From NCBI GenBank assembly GCA_030522415.1, contig CM060121.1, positions 9,563,976-9,627,975 on the forward strand: a stretch of DNA of 64,000 nt, given 5' to 3'. Numbering within the stretch: the first letter of the stretch is position 1; each line of letters opens with the position of its first letter. A model generated the notes under the pieces. The model was given only the letters and a program-made list of their open reading frames with translations, searched no databases and was not told where the DNA came from. Below are positions 1 through 17,750 of the stretch, in pieces. The translations under genes and the position numbers were made by a program. The DNA comes from Channallabes apus. Its lineage: Eukaryota > Chordata > Actinopteri > Siluriformes > Clariidae.

Positions 1-63
1 AGACCAGATCTTTGACAGACATACTAGTAGGACATTAGTATGCACACTTTGATGAAGCACTTA

Positions 64-830
64 CAGTGCTGTGAAAAAAATATTTGCCCCTTCCTGATTT
101 TAATGAATAAAGTATATATTTGTTTGCATACGTGTCTCACATGTGATTCAGATCATCAAACAGATTTTAATAATCACACAAAGATAACGTGAGTAAATAC
201 AAAATGCAGGTTTAATTGATTAAGAGGGGAAAGAAAAAAAAAAGCTGTCCAATCCTACCTGGCCCTATGTGAAAACACACCAGCAAGTCCACCTCTGAAT
301 GGCTCAACAAAAAAACAAAAACAACAAAAAAAAAAAAAAGTTATGGTTTTTAGAGTGGCCTAGTTGAAGTCCGGACGTAAATCTTATTGAGATGCATGAT
401 CTGCCATTCATGTTCGAAAGCCCTGCAATGTGGCTGAACCAACACAACTCTGCAAAGAAGAATGAAACAAAATTCCTCCACAGCGATGTGAGAAGCTCAT
501 TGCCAGTTATCGCAAACACATGACTGCAGGTGTTGCTGCCAAGAGTGGCACAACAATTATTAGGTTTGAGGGCAATTACTTTTTCACATGGAGACAGGCA
601 GGTTTGGCCAGCTTTTTTTGTCCCCTTAATTAATGAAATCATTATACAAAAATGCATTTTGTATTTGCTTCGATTATCATTGTGTAATATTAAATATGTC
701 TGATGATCTCAATCATTTACATGTGAGAAATATGCAACACAAAAAAGTAAAAAAATAAAAAAATAAATAAAAAAAAAAGAGAAAGATTCAAATACTTTTT
801 AAATTAACAGTTTTTCCACAGTCACATGTT
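64..830 (+). mobile_element. Deleted Tc1-like transposon with long inverted repeats
   Basis: Segments near 88-235 and 600-760 are long inverted copies of each other (shared words CTCACATGT, GATCATCA, TACAAAATGCA). Between them, 348-575 resembles the C-terminal end of a fish Tc1 transposase: the part that normally encodes the PDLNPIE block, followed by an IPPQRC...LIASYRK-like tail, with frameshifts and stops. The copy is inactive. It lies in the suz12 intron downstream of exon 6. Confidence 0.7.
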
Positions 831-1214
831 TACTGTGTTTTTACTGTGTTCCTCCCCACATCTTTCATAATGAAACATTGAGGTTATCCCTGATTCCAAG
901 AGAGTTCTGTCCAAGTGTAATTTGTGGCTATGGGAAGAATGCTGATATTCCCTACAGCTCTGCCTGGACTCCATCACCACCTCGGTTCTGTATAAACAAC
1001 TACTATGTACTAGCTAGCTAACTTGTTATCCTCACTGCCAGCACGTTAACAGTGTGTTTTTTGTCCCCCGTTCCTCTATACTTGCTGTTACTGTAGGGTG
1101 TTTACAAGGACAGGACAAACGATTTCAAGTGTGTGGCCTTTGATTGGATACACATTTGAGAAGTAAAGGATGAAACATTATTTCTGGGAAGCTATTTAAA
1201 GTATTTTATTCATC

Positions 1215-1540
1215 CATGGCCAAAAGTGGGTCTTTAGGTCACGAAAAAAACTCCAAGCACTGATTAAGAATTAAAAACAGGTTGCCTTCAGTCAGGATGT
1301 GGCCCAGACGTTGACGGACAGCATGACCGGCGAATTGCAGAGGTTTTGAAAAAGAAGGGTCAACACTGCAAATTTCTTTGCATAAAGTTAATGTAACGGT
1401 CAATTAAAGCCTTTGATACTTATGAAATGCTTGTAATTATACTTCGGGATAGAAGAGTAACATCTGAGAAAAAGATCTAAAAACGTAGATCTACAATTAA
1501 TATTTGCATCATCAAACTTTTGACCACAGCTATAAAGATT
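1215..1540 (+). mobile_element. 3' end of a second Tc1/mariner-type element
   Basis: About 30 codons of a transposase C-terminal tail remain (RRIAEVLKKKGQHC near 1330-1370), then 3' UTR and an end reading AAACTTTTGACCACAGCTAT (about 1516-1535), typical of fish Tc1-family termini. The rest of the element is gone. Confidence 0.55.
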
Positions 1541-1666
1541 CACCGAAACCCACACAAGTCTATTTGTGTTTACAGCAATAAGAAAGACCAAGCTACATTT
1601 CATGGGTACTGTAATGCAGCTTTTTGTGGAACAGGATTAAGTGTGGGTGAGAGGTAGAGTTGTTAC

Positions 1667-8604
<6,938 letters not shown>

Positions 8605-8950
8605 AATTTACCCCCCTGAACTGCCCCCGAGTCTCTGACAGAATCCAACACAACTCCGCGGAACAAAAGGCAGCGCTCTAGTGATGACTGTATTTCCGCC
8701 AGCGGATGAAACGGCGCGCGCCCGTCTCCATGGCAGCCGCGTTCGAACTAATTTGAACAATAAACACAGCGATAACGTCCGTGGAATTTGTGTTTGTCTG
8801 GAAACGGCGCGCACACTCCAAAACAACCCCGTGTTAGCTTTGTTTAGTCTTAATTCAGAGTTAAATACAAAATCATCTGCTTTCAGTTTGCTCCAAAGGC
8901 TGTTTAAAATAACTCTCGAACACTGCTTTTCCTGAAACGATATATTTAAA
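8605..8950 (-). promoter_or_regulatory. suz12 promoter / CpG-rich 5' region
   Basis: Sequence directly upstream of the suz12 ATG is CpG-rich compared with its surroundings (GCGCGC, GGCGCGCGCCC, several CCGCG). No TATA box is evident, as expected for a housekeeping-type chromatin gene. The transcription start and 5' UTR length cannot be fixed from sequence alone. Confidence 0.6.
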
Positions 8951-9049
8951 ACTACAGCACACCTTTCTTACTTAAAAAAACATATATACATATAAGAAAT
9001 TACTCATGCCAAAATAGATCACAAATATAAAACTCTAAAGCTTAAACAG

Positions 9050-9405
9050 ACGTCCGGAATCCCGCCCAGTCAGACAGCGCGCGAGCTTGGCTCGGTCCCA
9101 ATTTACATCTATAGTGCACTATATAGGAGGCGGAAGTCACCGTTTCTATTAGCGTGTACCTAGTGAGTCTGCGCAGCGAGCACGCGAGTGTTTGGGCCCG
9201 AGCCCATCTTCATAGTCAATCGTGGAGACTTCGGGCGAGTTTGGTAGAGAGGTTCGACACGCATTTCCGGTTTCATCAAAGCGTAGCTCGGTCCAATCGT
9301 GTTCAGAAGCCGTTGACTTGCACTTGGTTGAGTCCCCTTGAGTGCCATGTTGAGGGCGGCTGGTGTGATTAATCCGTGAAAAAGATACAAATAAAGTGTA
9401 GACTT
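9050..9405. other. second GC-rich patch upstream of suz12, unassigned
   Basis: GC- and CpG-rich segment with open frames on both strands and an AATAAA at about 9389 on the plus strand. It includes AGTGCACTATATAGG (9113-9127), a motif often seen at the ends of short non-autonomous fish transposons. It could be a divergent promoter, a non-coding first exon or a small GC-rich transposon. I recognise no protein in it. Confidence 0.3.
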
Positions 9406-9754
9406 CTAAGGACGGTCAATGTTTTGTTTATTTAAAATGATAAAATATATTTCTGTAAATCCAGGATTTCTCGGAAATGTTATAATGCACATAAACAACA
9501 CAGAACAACGTCTTTCATTCATGTAAAAATGCAAATACAGTTAAAAAAAAAATCTATAAACCAAATGTTAAACTAATTTATCTGTATTAAAGTATTACAG
9601 TGTACAGACTCAGAGTTCATCATATAATTATAATTACTGGACTACAGGACACTTACAACAGTATACAACAAAGTATGACAAAGTTTCTGAGTAAATCAAA
9701 ACATTAGAATTTATTGGTCAGTACCATAAAAAATATCCAAGAAAGTAACAATTA

Positions 9755-9960
9755 AATGGGAGGCACAGTGGCATTGTGGTTAGCATTGTGGCCTCGCACT
9801 TCCATGGTCTGTGTGCATGGAGTTTGTATCTTTTCCCTGTACTTGATGGGCTTTTCTCTGGGTACTCCGATTTCCTGTCACAGTCCAAAGACATGCAGAT
9901 TAGGCTAATTGATGTTCCCAAATTGCCCGTAGTGTGTAAATAAGTATGGGTATGTGTGGA
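9755..9960 (+). mobile_element. SINE, 3'-truncated (GAATGA-tail family)
   Basis: Begins GGGAGGCACAGTGGC and keeps the conserved middle (TTTCCTGTCACAGTCCAAAG, ATGCAGATTAGGCTAATTG, AATTGCCCGTAGTGTGT) but stops before the tail that full copies in this window carry. Confidence 0.75.
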
Positions 9961-10560
9961 TTGTCAATCATACAGACTTCTATACCTTTTATTCATTTCC
10001 ATTTAACTTTTTTCAGCGTGTCTTTTTGCATCCCTTGTGTTCCTGTTTCATAGCTAGCCTGCACACATACTTCTTCTTACAGTAGCCAGTTTCTTTTGTA
10101 ATTCAAAACTCAGTGACTTCTTAAAATAAAACACTGCTTTATTACTATTGTTCTGCTGTATAGAACTGTAAATATTATATTCCTGTGTTAAGATTCATCT
10201 AGTTTCTCATGTCTAACTATCCGCCTTACAATACCTACATCATAAAGAGGTTTATTATAAAAAATAAAACAGCTGAAATCTCTAGGTAAATTTGTCTACA
10301 CGTGTTAAGATATGTTTAATACTCTATAATGCAGACAGTCAGTTGGAGTTCATCTTATTTGAATTAAACAATGGGGGGAAAAAATCATTAGAGATGCATT
10401 AATACCAAAACTGGTAAACACTCATTCAAGTAAAATGTCAAACGTGTGATGCAAGTCTAGTGTACGTTGCTGCAAACACAAAATGGTGCATTCTGGATGT
10501 CTTTCACATTTAATAATTGCTATCAAAACAAAACAGAGTGCAAACTATTACTGTAGCACA
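9961..10560. other. No feature seen
   Basis: AT-rich unique-looking sequence without coding signal or a recognised repeat. Confidence 0.5.
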
Positions 10561-10611
10561 GTATGGTCACAGCCAACATAAATAGAAATAAATAAAATAT
10601 TCCCTTATATA

Positions 10612-10835
10612 CTGTAGGTGTTTCGCCTGCCATGCAGAAGGCCCAGGTTCGATTCCCAGCCAGTGCCCAAATCCCAGCCACTGGATACAGTGCCGGTCCC
10701 AAGCCCGGATAAAATGGGAGGGTTGCGTCAGAAAGGGCATCCGGCGTAAAACCTGTGCCAAGTTGTTGTGCGGACTGGATATTCCGCTGTGGTGACCCCT
10801 TGTCGGGATCAGCCGGAAGACTAACAACAACAACA
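10612..10835 (+). mobile_element. tRNA-related SINE with a LINE-shared tail
   Basis: The head contains a pol III B-box-like GGTTCGATTCCC (10649-10660). The body includes GGGCATCCGGCGTAAAACCT. The tail, CCGCTGTGGTGACCCC...GGAAGAC, ends in a (TAAC)(AAC)n simple repeat. That tail resembles the 3' end of the LINE fragment at 15504-15896, the expected arrangement for a SINE that borrows a partner LINE's reverse transcriptase. Confidence 0.7.
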
Positions 10836-11238
10836 TCTCTGATTAATTAATAATCTTCATTAGGTTACTTATTACTTCATCAATAAGAATGAGTGGTAAA
10901 AATGTGTACTTAGACTAAGTTTGAAAAAATAACTGCATTAATGCATCCCTAGCCAAACTTCTGATAATTAGTTTTGTTTTGCGATATTGAGATCACAGTT
11001 ATGTGGCAATCACATAATTCCATGGCAAATAAATACTGGCAAAACTGTCTGTGTCAAAACATGAGTTAGAATAGTCATACTTCTTTTTAAAAACTAAAAA
11101 CTGATAATATTGTAAACCTTGAAAATGTTTAGCACGAACTTGAGATATTGCCAGATAATCTGACAATCCATCTATACAGTCATCCTCATAGACAGAGGAA
11201 CATGGTGTTCGTCTCATGGGTCCTTGAGGTTCAGAGCG

Positions 11239-11433
11239 TCATTTTTTCTTCAAGATGATGTACGATATGAGCAGGATGAGGCTTGCCGTGAGGAACACGA
11301 TGAGGAACTGGTGGATGGTGAGGACGTTCTCCAGAGTGTCAATCCTCTCCTCCATGGCACTGGTGTGAAAGTAGTCATACACAGATGCCCCAATGCCCCA
11401 CACCATCCAGACTACATCCACTATCAACTTCAT
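11239..11433 (-). CDS. Small membrane protein, 64 aa, unidentified
   Basis: A compact ORF starts with a good Kozak context (AACCATGAAG). Residues 3-21 are hydrophobic (LIVDVVWMVWGIGASVYDY), residues 27-41 form a polar helix-like segment with acidic residues (MEERIDTLENVL), and residues 43-61 form a clear transmembrane helix (FLIVFLTASLILLISYIIL) followed by a terminal KKK. It could be a single- or double-pass protein of an internal membrane. The terminal lysines are not a strict KKXX signal. A non-coding upstream exon is predicted: the acceptor TTCTCAG ends at 11574, and a donor GTGAGT lies at 11761-11766 after GCTTTGCTGAG, giving a 193-bp intron. The plus-strand frame through the same bases is its shadow. 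I do not recognise the family. Confidence 0.6.
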   Translation of the reverse strand: MKLIVDVVWMVWGIGASVYDYFHTSAMEERIDTLENVLTIHQFLIVFLTASLILLISYIILKKK

Positions 11434-11766
11434 GGTTCAGGCTTTTAACTCCTCTCCACACATTCAAACACTATGTTGCAGAGAACTGCAGAAGCTCCAC
11501 CCTGTCTAGGCAAGTCTGTTTCTGGTACAAGAGGAGTTCAGGAGTCTGAGCATCTCATCTGAGCTGGAATCATCTGAGAAGCAAAAAATAGTAATAATAA
11601 CAATCAGATTTGAGTGTTTTGTAAACAAGAACGTCATTCAAATAACACAAGCGCACTTGTTCAGTAATTCGGATTTACCCACACTGACTCTAAGATAGTT
11701 TGGGGCTGTTTTCGACACCTATACAGTCATATCATAACCAAAAATGAATAAACTCTCTCCACTCAC

Positions 11767-11990
11767 CTCAGCAAAGCAAATAAAGCGCACATCAGCTGTT
11801 ACTGCGCGTGCTATTTTTTGCGACGCGCGTGCGCAATGTCACGCGCACCGCTCTGGCCCTGTCTCAATTTCATGCGTCCACACTGCGCGCAAGCCAAACA
11901 GCGATCAGCTGGGCGCTCGCGGGATTTTTTCCTTTTACATCGCGCATGCGTAGTGCAAAGAAGCACGTACGGGGCCGGGTAGTCATTTCA
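11767..11990 (-). promoter_or_regulatory. CpG-rich promoter and 5' UTR exon of the small membrane-protein gene
   Basis: Dense CpG sequence (GCGACGCGCGTGCGC, GGGCGCTCGCGGG, CATCGCGCATGCG) sits just upstream of the predicted non-coding exon that ends at 11767. The spacing and orientation fit a promoter that fires leftward into the ORF at 11239-11433. Confidence 0.5.
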
Positions 11991-12280
11991 TCTTTATGCA
12001 AGTATTTTTCTTTTTATTCCATAGTGAACTTTGGCACATGTTGAACTGCATTTTTGAGCGGTAAACATGTAAATAAAAAGTGCGTCTTATTTACAATGTC
12101 AAATATGAAGTATTCTATCGAGATGAGTTTTGTTTAAAAAAGCTTTAAAATATATATTTTAAATTTTTGTTTAAATATGTAGTATGCCATCTTTACAATG
12201 AACAATCTTGCTTAAAGCTAATGTAGGTAGTATATATGTGCATAATGGAAAATTGTAGTGAACTTGGTGTAATTATTATT

Positions 12281-12430
12281 CATTCATTCATTCATCTTCT
12301 ATACCGCTTTATCCTGTATTAGGGTCCCGGGGACCTGGAGCCCATCCCAGGAGACTCTGGGCACGAGGCAGGGTACACCCTGGACAGCGTGCCAATCCAT
12401 CGCAGAGCACACACACACACACACACTCAT
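12281..12430 (-). mobile_element. 5'-truncated SINE with 13-bp target duplication
   Basis: Antisense copy of the GAATGA-tail SINE, covering the tail to the CA-repeat zone. It is flanked by the direct repeat TGTAATTATTATT at 12268-12280 and 12431-12443. This shows the truncated form inserted as such. Confidence 0.85.
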
Positions 12431-12588
12431 TGTAATTATTATTTATATTTTAAAATAATATATTGACAAAAATATGTTTTACAAATTCTATATCCCAATC
12501 ACACATCATTACTGAACACCATTGTGAACACACTGGCCTGGTAGCGTAGTGGTAAGTACTGTGTCCTCGCACCCCCAGGGTTTCATTC

Positions 12589-13625
12589 TAGTGATGGGGC
12601 CGTTAATGAACGATTCATTCTTTTTGAACGAATCTTTAAAGTGACTCAGGTGAACGAGTAGTCTCGTAGAGTGATTCGTTCATTTTCTATTGGGCGCGCA
12701 TGCGCAAAGCATCGCAAAACCTCTGCATGTTATATACAGGAAAAATAATTGGACTATTCTCAGCAATGAGTCTTCAAGTCTCGAGTCGTTCGTTCCTTTG
12801 TCTAGTGACATAGACGCTATGCGGTGCAATAGATTCAAAAGAACGAACGACTTCAACTACAAGATATAATGGTGAGTTACTCATTCTGTTTATTATAATA
12901 TGTCCTTCGTTGCATTGTAATATTTTCAACTGGAACTATAGCCAAAATTTGTGTATGTAGACGTATTTAGGGTCTTTTTTTTTTATTGACGACGCAACAT
13001 TTTATTTTATTTCTGATCAAAAGAACAAAATGAACGAAATGACAAAACAATTTCGTTCGTTTTGATGAATGAGATTCAAAGAACCGAGTCACTAAAATGA
13101 TTCAAGCTTCCCTGTAAGAGCCATATCACATTTGTTATGAATTTTTTGTTGTGTTTATTTATTTTGTTTTAATTTATTAAATTCAATTTTATCCTACTCA
13201 CTAGTTAAGCATTAAGCATTTATTTGTTAGTTAAGTGTTCACGTTTGACAATCGTAGGTTGGTCTGTGATGTCATTCCACTATTACACGTTTTTTGTATG
13301 ACTATCGCGTTTTTGATGCGGAATTGTGGAGACACAAGCTTTTGATCGTAAGCTACCGTAAGCTAATGTAATCTAAAGTAAGCTAAAGGACACAGCAAAC
13401 ATATTGCTGTAAACGTGACCTACAGATACAGCGATTGTGTTGTTGTAACTACAGTACAGTGGATTTACTCAAGACAACTGTACGAAGTGTTGAATCTTTG
13501 ATGTTGGAAAAATAAACGAGAGACAAAGAGATCATCGGACTTCTGTGTTGTGAGTGAAAATTCAAACTAAAGATACACGTCAAAACATGTGTAATAATAT
13601 GACCGCATGAACATTCCCATCACTA
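12589..13625 (+). mobile_element. Non-autonomous hAT element (TAGTGATGGG ends)
   Basis: Terminal inverted repeats TAGTGATGGG / CCCATCACTA bound the element, and an exact 8-bp duplication TTTCATTC (12581-12588 and 13626-13633) flanks it, which is diagnostic for hAT. It encodes no transposase. A second copy is at 42640-43004. Without the LTR nested inside it, the element is about 530 bp. Confidence 0.9.
13113..13613. mobile_element. Solo LTR, 501 bp
   Basis: Starts TGTAAGAGCC and ends CATGAACA, that is TG...CA, with a 5-bp duplication TTCCC at 13108-13112 and 13614-13618. AATAAA occurs near 13510. The paralogous hAT at 42640-43004 has the uninterrupted sequence ACTTCCCATCACTA at this site. Internal coding sequence is absent, as after LTR-LTR recombination. 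Confidence 0.88.
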
Positions 13626-13784
13626 TTTCATTCCTGCCTCAGGTCCGTGTGTGTGGAGTTTGTGTTCTCTCCATGCTTAGTGGATTTTATTTGGGCACTC
13701 CGGTTTCCTCCCACAGTCCAAAGACATGCAGATTAGGTTAATTGCCTGTTTTGTGTGTGTGTCCTGTGTTGTCGAGTCACTCAT

Positions 13785-14445
13785 CTCCATTGTTTCCAAC
13801 AACCAAACACTCATGGTTCCCAAAAGGACAGCCATTGATCACCATTGTTACTAAATAAAAGTCATTGTTCCCCAAAAAAACATTGCCATGATCGCCATCA
13901 CTCACAAGCACTTTTCGCCAAACTTCTTAAAAACCATTCACTGATCTTGACTGCTCCCAACCCAATCACCAGTCATTCATCACCAAGTGTCTCCAAAACC
14001 CATTCCCTGATTGATATTGATCCCAACAACGAGGTCACTCATCATGTTTCCAACAATTAGCAAATCATCACCACTGTTCCTGAACAATCAGCATTTTGTA
14101 ATTTTGTAACACTTTACTTGCAAACTTGTTTAAATCTGATTATCTGAAATTGCTATGACAGTTATTTACACCAGTGGGCCCAGTTTTTCATGATCTCGTC
14201 TAGGCCAACCCCAATAGGCCTGCTCTGGCAACCAGTCACTCATCTGTATTGTTCAGACATACAACACACTTTTCACCAAAAACTGTTGTATATACAAATA
14301 TCTATTTGCTCCCATTGCTATCCCAAATTGCTCCCAAACACTGGTTGCTCAACCAATGTTGACAAATATCAGTCACTCCTTGCTATTATTCCCAAAATGG
14401 TCAATGATCTCACGTATCTTAAAAACATTGTTATTAAACATTAAT
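13785..14445 (+). repeat. Degenerate array of CATTGTTCCCAA-type repeat, block 1
   Basis: Many variants of CACTCATCACCATTGTTCCCAAA and GTTTCCAACAA recur without a strict period. Similar sequence returns at 15360-15435, 15898-16095, 30780-31132, 36431-37372, 39820-40860 and 40861-41693. Open frames here are artefacts of low complexity. Confidence 0.75.

Positions 14446-14480
<35 letters not shown>
14443..14480. repeat. (AAT)n microsatellite
   Basis: A run of about 12 AAT units. Confidence 0.95.
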
Positions 14481-14483
<3 letters not shown>

Positions 14484-15235
14484 TCACTCAACACTGATTG
14501 TTTCCAGCCATTACAAAAGTACAACTCTGCCTTCGCCTCTTGGTCCTCATTATGGCCATGATACAGGTGGTTCCTCTCACACTCCTTCACATGCATCCTA
14601 TTCATATTTGGCTTCTGAGTCAGGGCCTGGGGGTTCACATTAGACCCTTCTTGCTGTCTCCAGGTGACTTCACACAGCCTGCTACTAATCCTGGCGTAAT
14701 CCTTCCAATATATGCCAATGGAGTTCTTTAATGCCAGTGACTTACTACCAGCTACTGTTCACAGAGTTCAGTAGCATAGACTCCATCTTTTAGCAAATGG
14801 CTGAAGTACTACGCAGCCAGAAACACATGGTGTGGTGTTATATCTGGCCCTTATACATCCCTAGGGTCTCTTCTGCATCTCTCAGGAGGACCCCGTGCCT
14901 CCTAGAATATAAATAAATATTCCATACTTAAAATAACCATTGTTTGCTTCATTTGCTATAGATAATGATGTTACTATTCTTGCACAACTAAGTCTTACCT
15001 ATGTTTTCAGAAAATTATGGAAAGCTAGTTTGCCACTGTTTTCAAATTTGTGATTATAATAGCATATATGTTTAAGTTAAATTCATATTAAATTAAATAA
15101 ATTCATGCCTGTTTACAAATATGGGGTTATAAAATCATGTGATTGCATCTCAGAGAAGCTACAGTAAATTGCTGGCTCAACTTGATTCTTTTACAGTGAT
15201 ACAATGTATTGATTATTTTACAATGTTACGTGTTG
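14481..15235. other. No gene seen
   Basis: Mixed sequence between the microsatellite and the next array fragment. No coding or repeat signature that I can name. Confidence 0.45.
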
Positions 15236-15435
15236 TCTCGTGTTTCGGTGTTCGAAACGAGTGTTCGGTGTTGTCTCAACAAATACCACTATAAGAAGTT
15301 GGGCCAATAATACAATATTAATTCTTTCAACATTATCTATTAGGAGTTTTTATAGTGCAGGCACCCATCACATTAGTCTCCAAAAGCCATTTAATGATTG
15401 CCATTGGTCCCAAAATGTTGGTCTATGCATAAATG

Positions 15436-15498
15436 TGCCGGTCTTGTAATCAGAAGATTGGGGGTTCAAGCCCCACCTGTGTCTGTAGGTAAAACACA
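15436..15498 (+). repeat. Decayed tRNA-Thr-like module 1 (partial)
   Basis: The anticodon arm (GTCTTGTAAtCAGAAG) and T arm (GGGGTTCAAGCCCCACCTGT) of a tRNA-Thr-like sequence are followed by GTAGGTAAAACACA, which matches the 3' flank of the intact gene at 43464-43535. The 5' half is missing. Confidence 0.7.
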
Positions 15499-15503
15499 CA
15501 AAT

Positions 15504-15896
15504 GTGGATTACCATGGCACTGAAGCAAAGACAGAAGGCAGAGTTGGAGGTAGCAGAAATGAAGATATTGAGATTCTATTTGGGGGTGACAAGGATGGAT
15601 AGGATTAAGAATGGGTCCATCAGAGGGACAACCCATGTTAGATGTTTTGGAGATAAAGTCAGAGAGGCCAGATTGAGGTGGTTCAGAGGAGAGATTGTGA
15701 GCATATTGGTAGAAGGATGCTAAGGTTGGAACTGCCAGGCAGGAGGTCTAACGGAAAACCAAATAGGAGATTTATGGATGCAGAGAGAGAGGACATGAAG
15801 TTAGAGAAGAGGATGCAGAGGATAGGGTTAGATAGAGGCGGGTGATTCGCTGTGGCGACTCCTGAAAGGGAACAACCGAAAGACAAAAAAGAAGAA
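15504..15896 (+). mobile_element. RTE-like LINE, C-terminal end and 3' UTR
   Basis: A frame from 15502 encodes the basic tail typical of RTE-type reverse transcriptases: VAEMKILRFYLGVTRMDRIKN, an IRGTTHV segment and a KVREARLRWFRG segment. It decays after 15720. The end carries GATTCGCTGTGGCGACTCCT...CCGAAAGAC and a GAAGAAG simple tail. It is strongly 5'-truncated. Confidence 0.8.
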
Positions 15897-16095
15897 GACT
15901 GTTGTTTCCACCCACCAGTCAATCAATCCCTTGTTCCTGTCAACCAGTCACTCCATCATTTTGAACACCGAAACACTCATCATGGCCCCCAAAAAGACAG
16001 TCATTAATTGCAATCTATTCACTAATGAACATTGCTCATGAAGAGTTGTTGCTGTCCAATGTCCTAAAAGTTTGTCACTGATCATCAGTGTTTCT

Positions 16096-17188
16096 CCAAA
16101 AAATTGGAATAGAATAAAATAGAATATCTTTATTGTCATTGGATCATGTGGAATGTCCCAAAAAATTTGGTGTTTTACACAAATTACACAAGATACACAA
16201 ATTACACTTTATACACATCACACGAATAATGCAAGAAACTCTCTCTTTCATTAAAATTTGCGCATATTGTACTAAAAAGGTACATATACAGTATTGCACT
16301 TTACCCATACTGCACATAGAATGACATATTGCACAAGAGTTACGCATATTGCAGAAAATAATTTTAAGATTATTTTAATAATTTTAAAATTTTCAGAAAG
16401 TGTTTAATGCTTGTATTATTGTTGAGTAAACACTGTTCTTCATATATTTGTTCTGGTTTTGATTGTTCTGTACTGTCTGCCTGACGGTAACTGTATAAAC
16501 AGTGGGTGATCAGAGTGAGACAGATCTTTAATTATACTGATAGCTTTATTAAAGCAGCGGGAATTATATAGTTCCTCCAAAGAGGGGAGAGGGCACCCAG
16601 TGATCTTTTGGGCAGAGTTAATGGTCCTCTGGACATCGTTTTCTGTGCAGCTATACAGCTAGAAAACCAAATACAGAGACAGTATGTCACAATGCTCTAT
16701 ACAGTGCAGCGATAGAAAGAGACCAGCTGTTTCTGAGAGATGTTATTCTTCCTGAGGTCTCTCAGAAAGTAAAGTCTCAGCTGTGCCTTCTTCACCAGCT
16801 CTGTTATGTTTGTGCCCCAAGTCAGGTCTTCCATGTAGTGGACGTTCAGGAATCAGATCTTGATGATTCTCTCCACACAGTCCACATAAATGCATAAGGG
16901 TGCAATGTCTGTTTTGTTTCTCCTGAAGTCAGGTGGCTTAACACACAGACTTGAAGTGATACAGTACTCAGACAGAGAGCTGAAGAGGTGTGTGGGTCTT
17001 CTCTAACCCTCTATCCTGATAGAAAGTCCTTGATCCATAGACATGTGTTATATGACAATTATAGGTCCAACTGTTTGCAGACTAGTCTCTGTGGGAGCTG
17101 AGCTATAGTCAATGAAGTGGAGCAGGGCGTAGCTTCCTTGCTGCTCCAGATGTGTTAATGTGGGATGGAGAGTTATTGCTATAGCATC
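16096..17188 (-). mobile_element. CR1/Rex-like LINE fragment
   Basis: Antisense remnants of a non-LTR reverse transcriptase. Near 17050-17190 the minus strand reads LTHLEQQGSYALLHFIDYSSA, an RT motif around the first catalytic Asp. Towards 16100 come blocks such as VKKAQLRLYFLRDLRKN and a short LPSGRQYRT segment, then a 3' end with AATAGAATATCTTTATTGTC. Many stops and frameshifts. A hAT element is inserted at its right edge, and a little more LINE may follow at 23846-23925. Confidence 0.75.
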
Positions 17189-17750
17189 CTCTACAGCAGT
17201 GGTTCTCAAATTTTTTCTGTTATTCCCCACTTAAGGGGGTGAGCGAATTTTCAAGCCCCACTTGTCAACAAAATAATAACGAAATCGGCCAAGTTTACTG
17301 TTTATTGAAATATCAATTTCTAAACCAATAAGATCAAACAACACCAAGTTCAAAATAGATAAAATACACGTGCAATTGTCATAAAAGGCTTACGTTGTCA
17401 CTTATCTTTGCATAATTGACCCCATGTTTATTAGCTGCTCAGCAATCGTTTGTAGTTTTTTTTGCACTGCCCAATTCTGTATGCAACTTTGAATGAAGCC
17501 ATTTGTGCTTTGCTGTCCACTGATTCAGATTTTACCATGCGATTCTCCTGCTGTCTGTATTCTGCCAGGTTTCTTTAAAAGAAGTCGAGTGGCTCATTAA
17601 CGTGACTGGAGTGTGTTGTCTCTAAGCGTCTTCCTAATTTGTTGGGTCTCATGCGGTCTGCTGCCAGCGGTATAAGACACAAAACACACACGGATCTCTC
17701 TTCTGCCCCCACCATCCCCACCATGAATCCAAGCTCAAGATAGGCTTCAT

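Larger units (their letters stand above)
12535..13780 (+). mobile_element. SINE split by a nested hAT insertion
   Basis: The 5' part (12535-12588, GTAGCGTAGTGG...CCCCCAGGGTTTCATTC) continues at 13634 (CTGCCTCAGGTCCGTG...CACAGTCCAAAGACATGCAG...). The 8 bases TTTCATTC occur at both edges of the interruption. The 3' tail is lost near 13780. Confidence 0.85.

Noticed and set aside
9160..9390. A 76-codon minus-strand frame in the GC-rich patch upstream of suz12
   Set aside because: GC-rich DNA keeps frames open on both strands; no known protein and no donor or acceptor signals that fit.
11224..11448. Acidic plus-strand frame of 74 codons
   Set aside because: Exact antisense shadow of the small membrane-protein ORF, which has better start context and a spliced 5' UTR.
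14356..14643. Asn-rich 95-codon frame
   Set aside because: The Asn run is the AAT microsatellite; the remainder is low-complexity array sequence.
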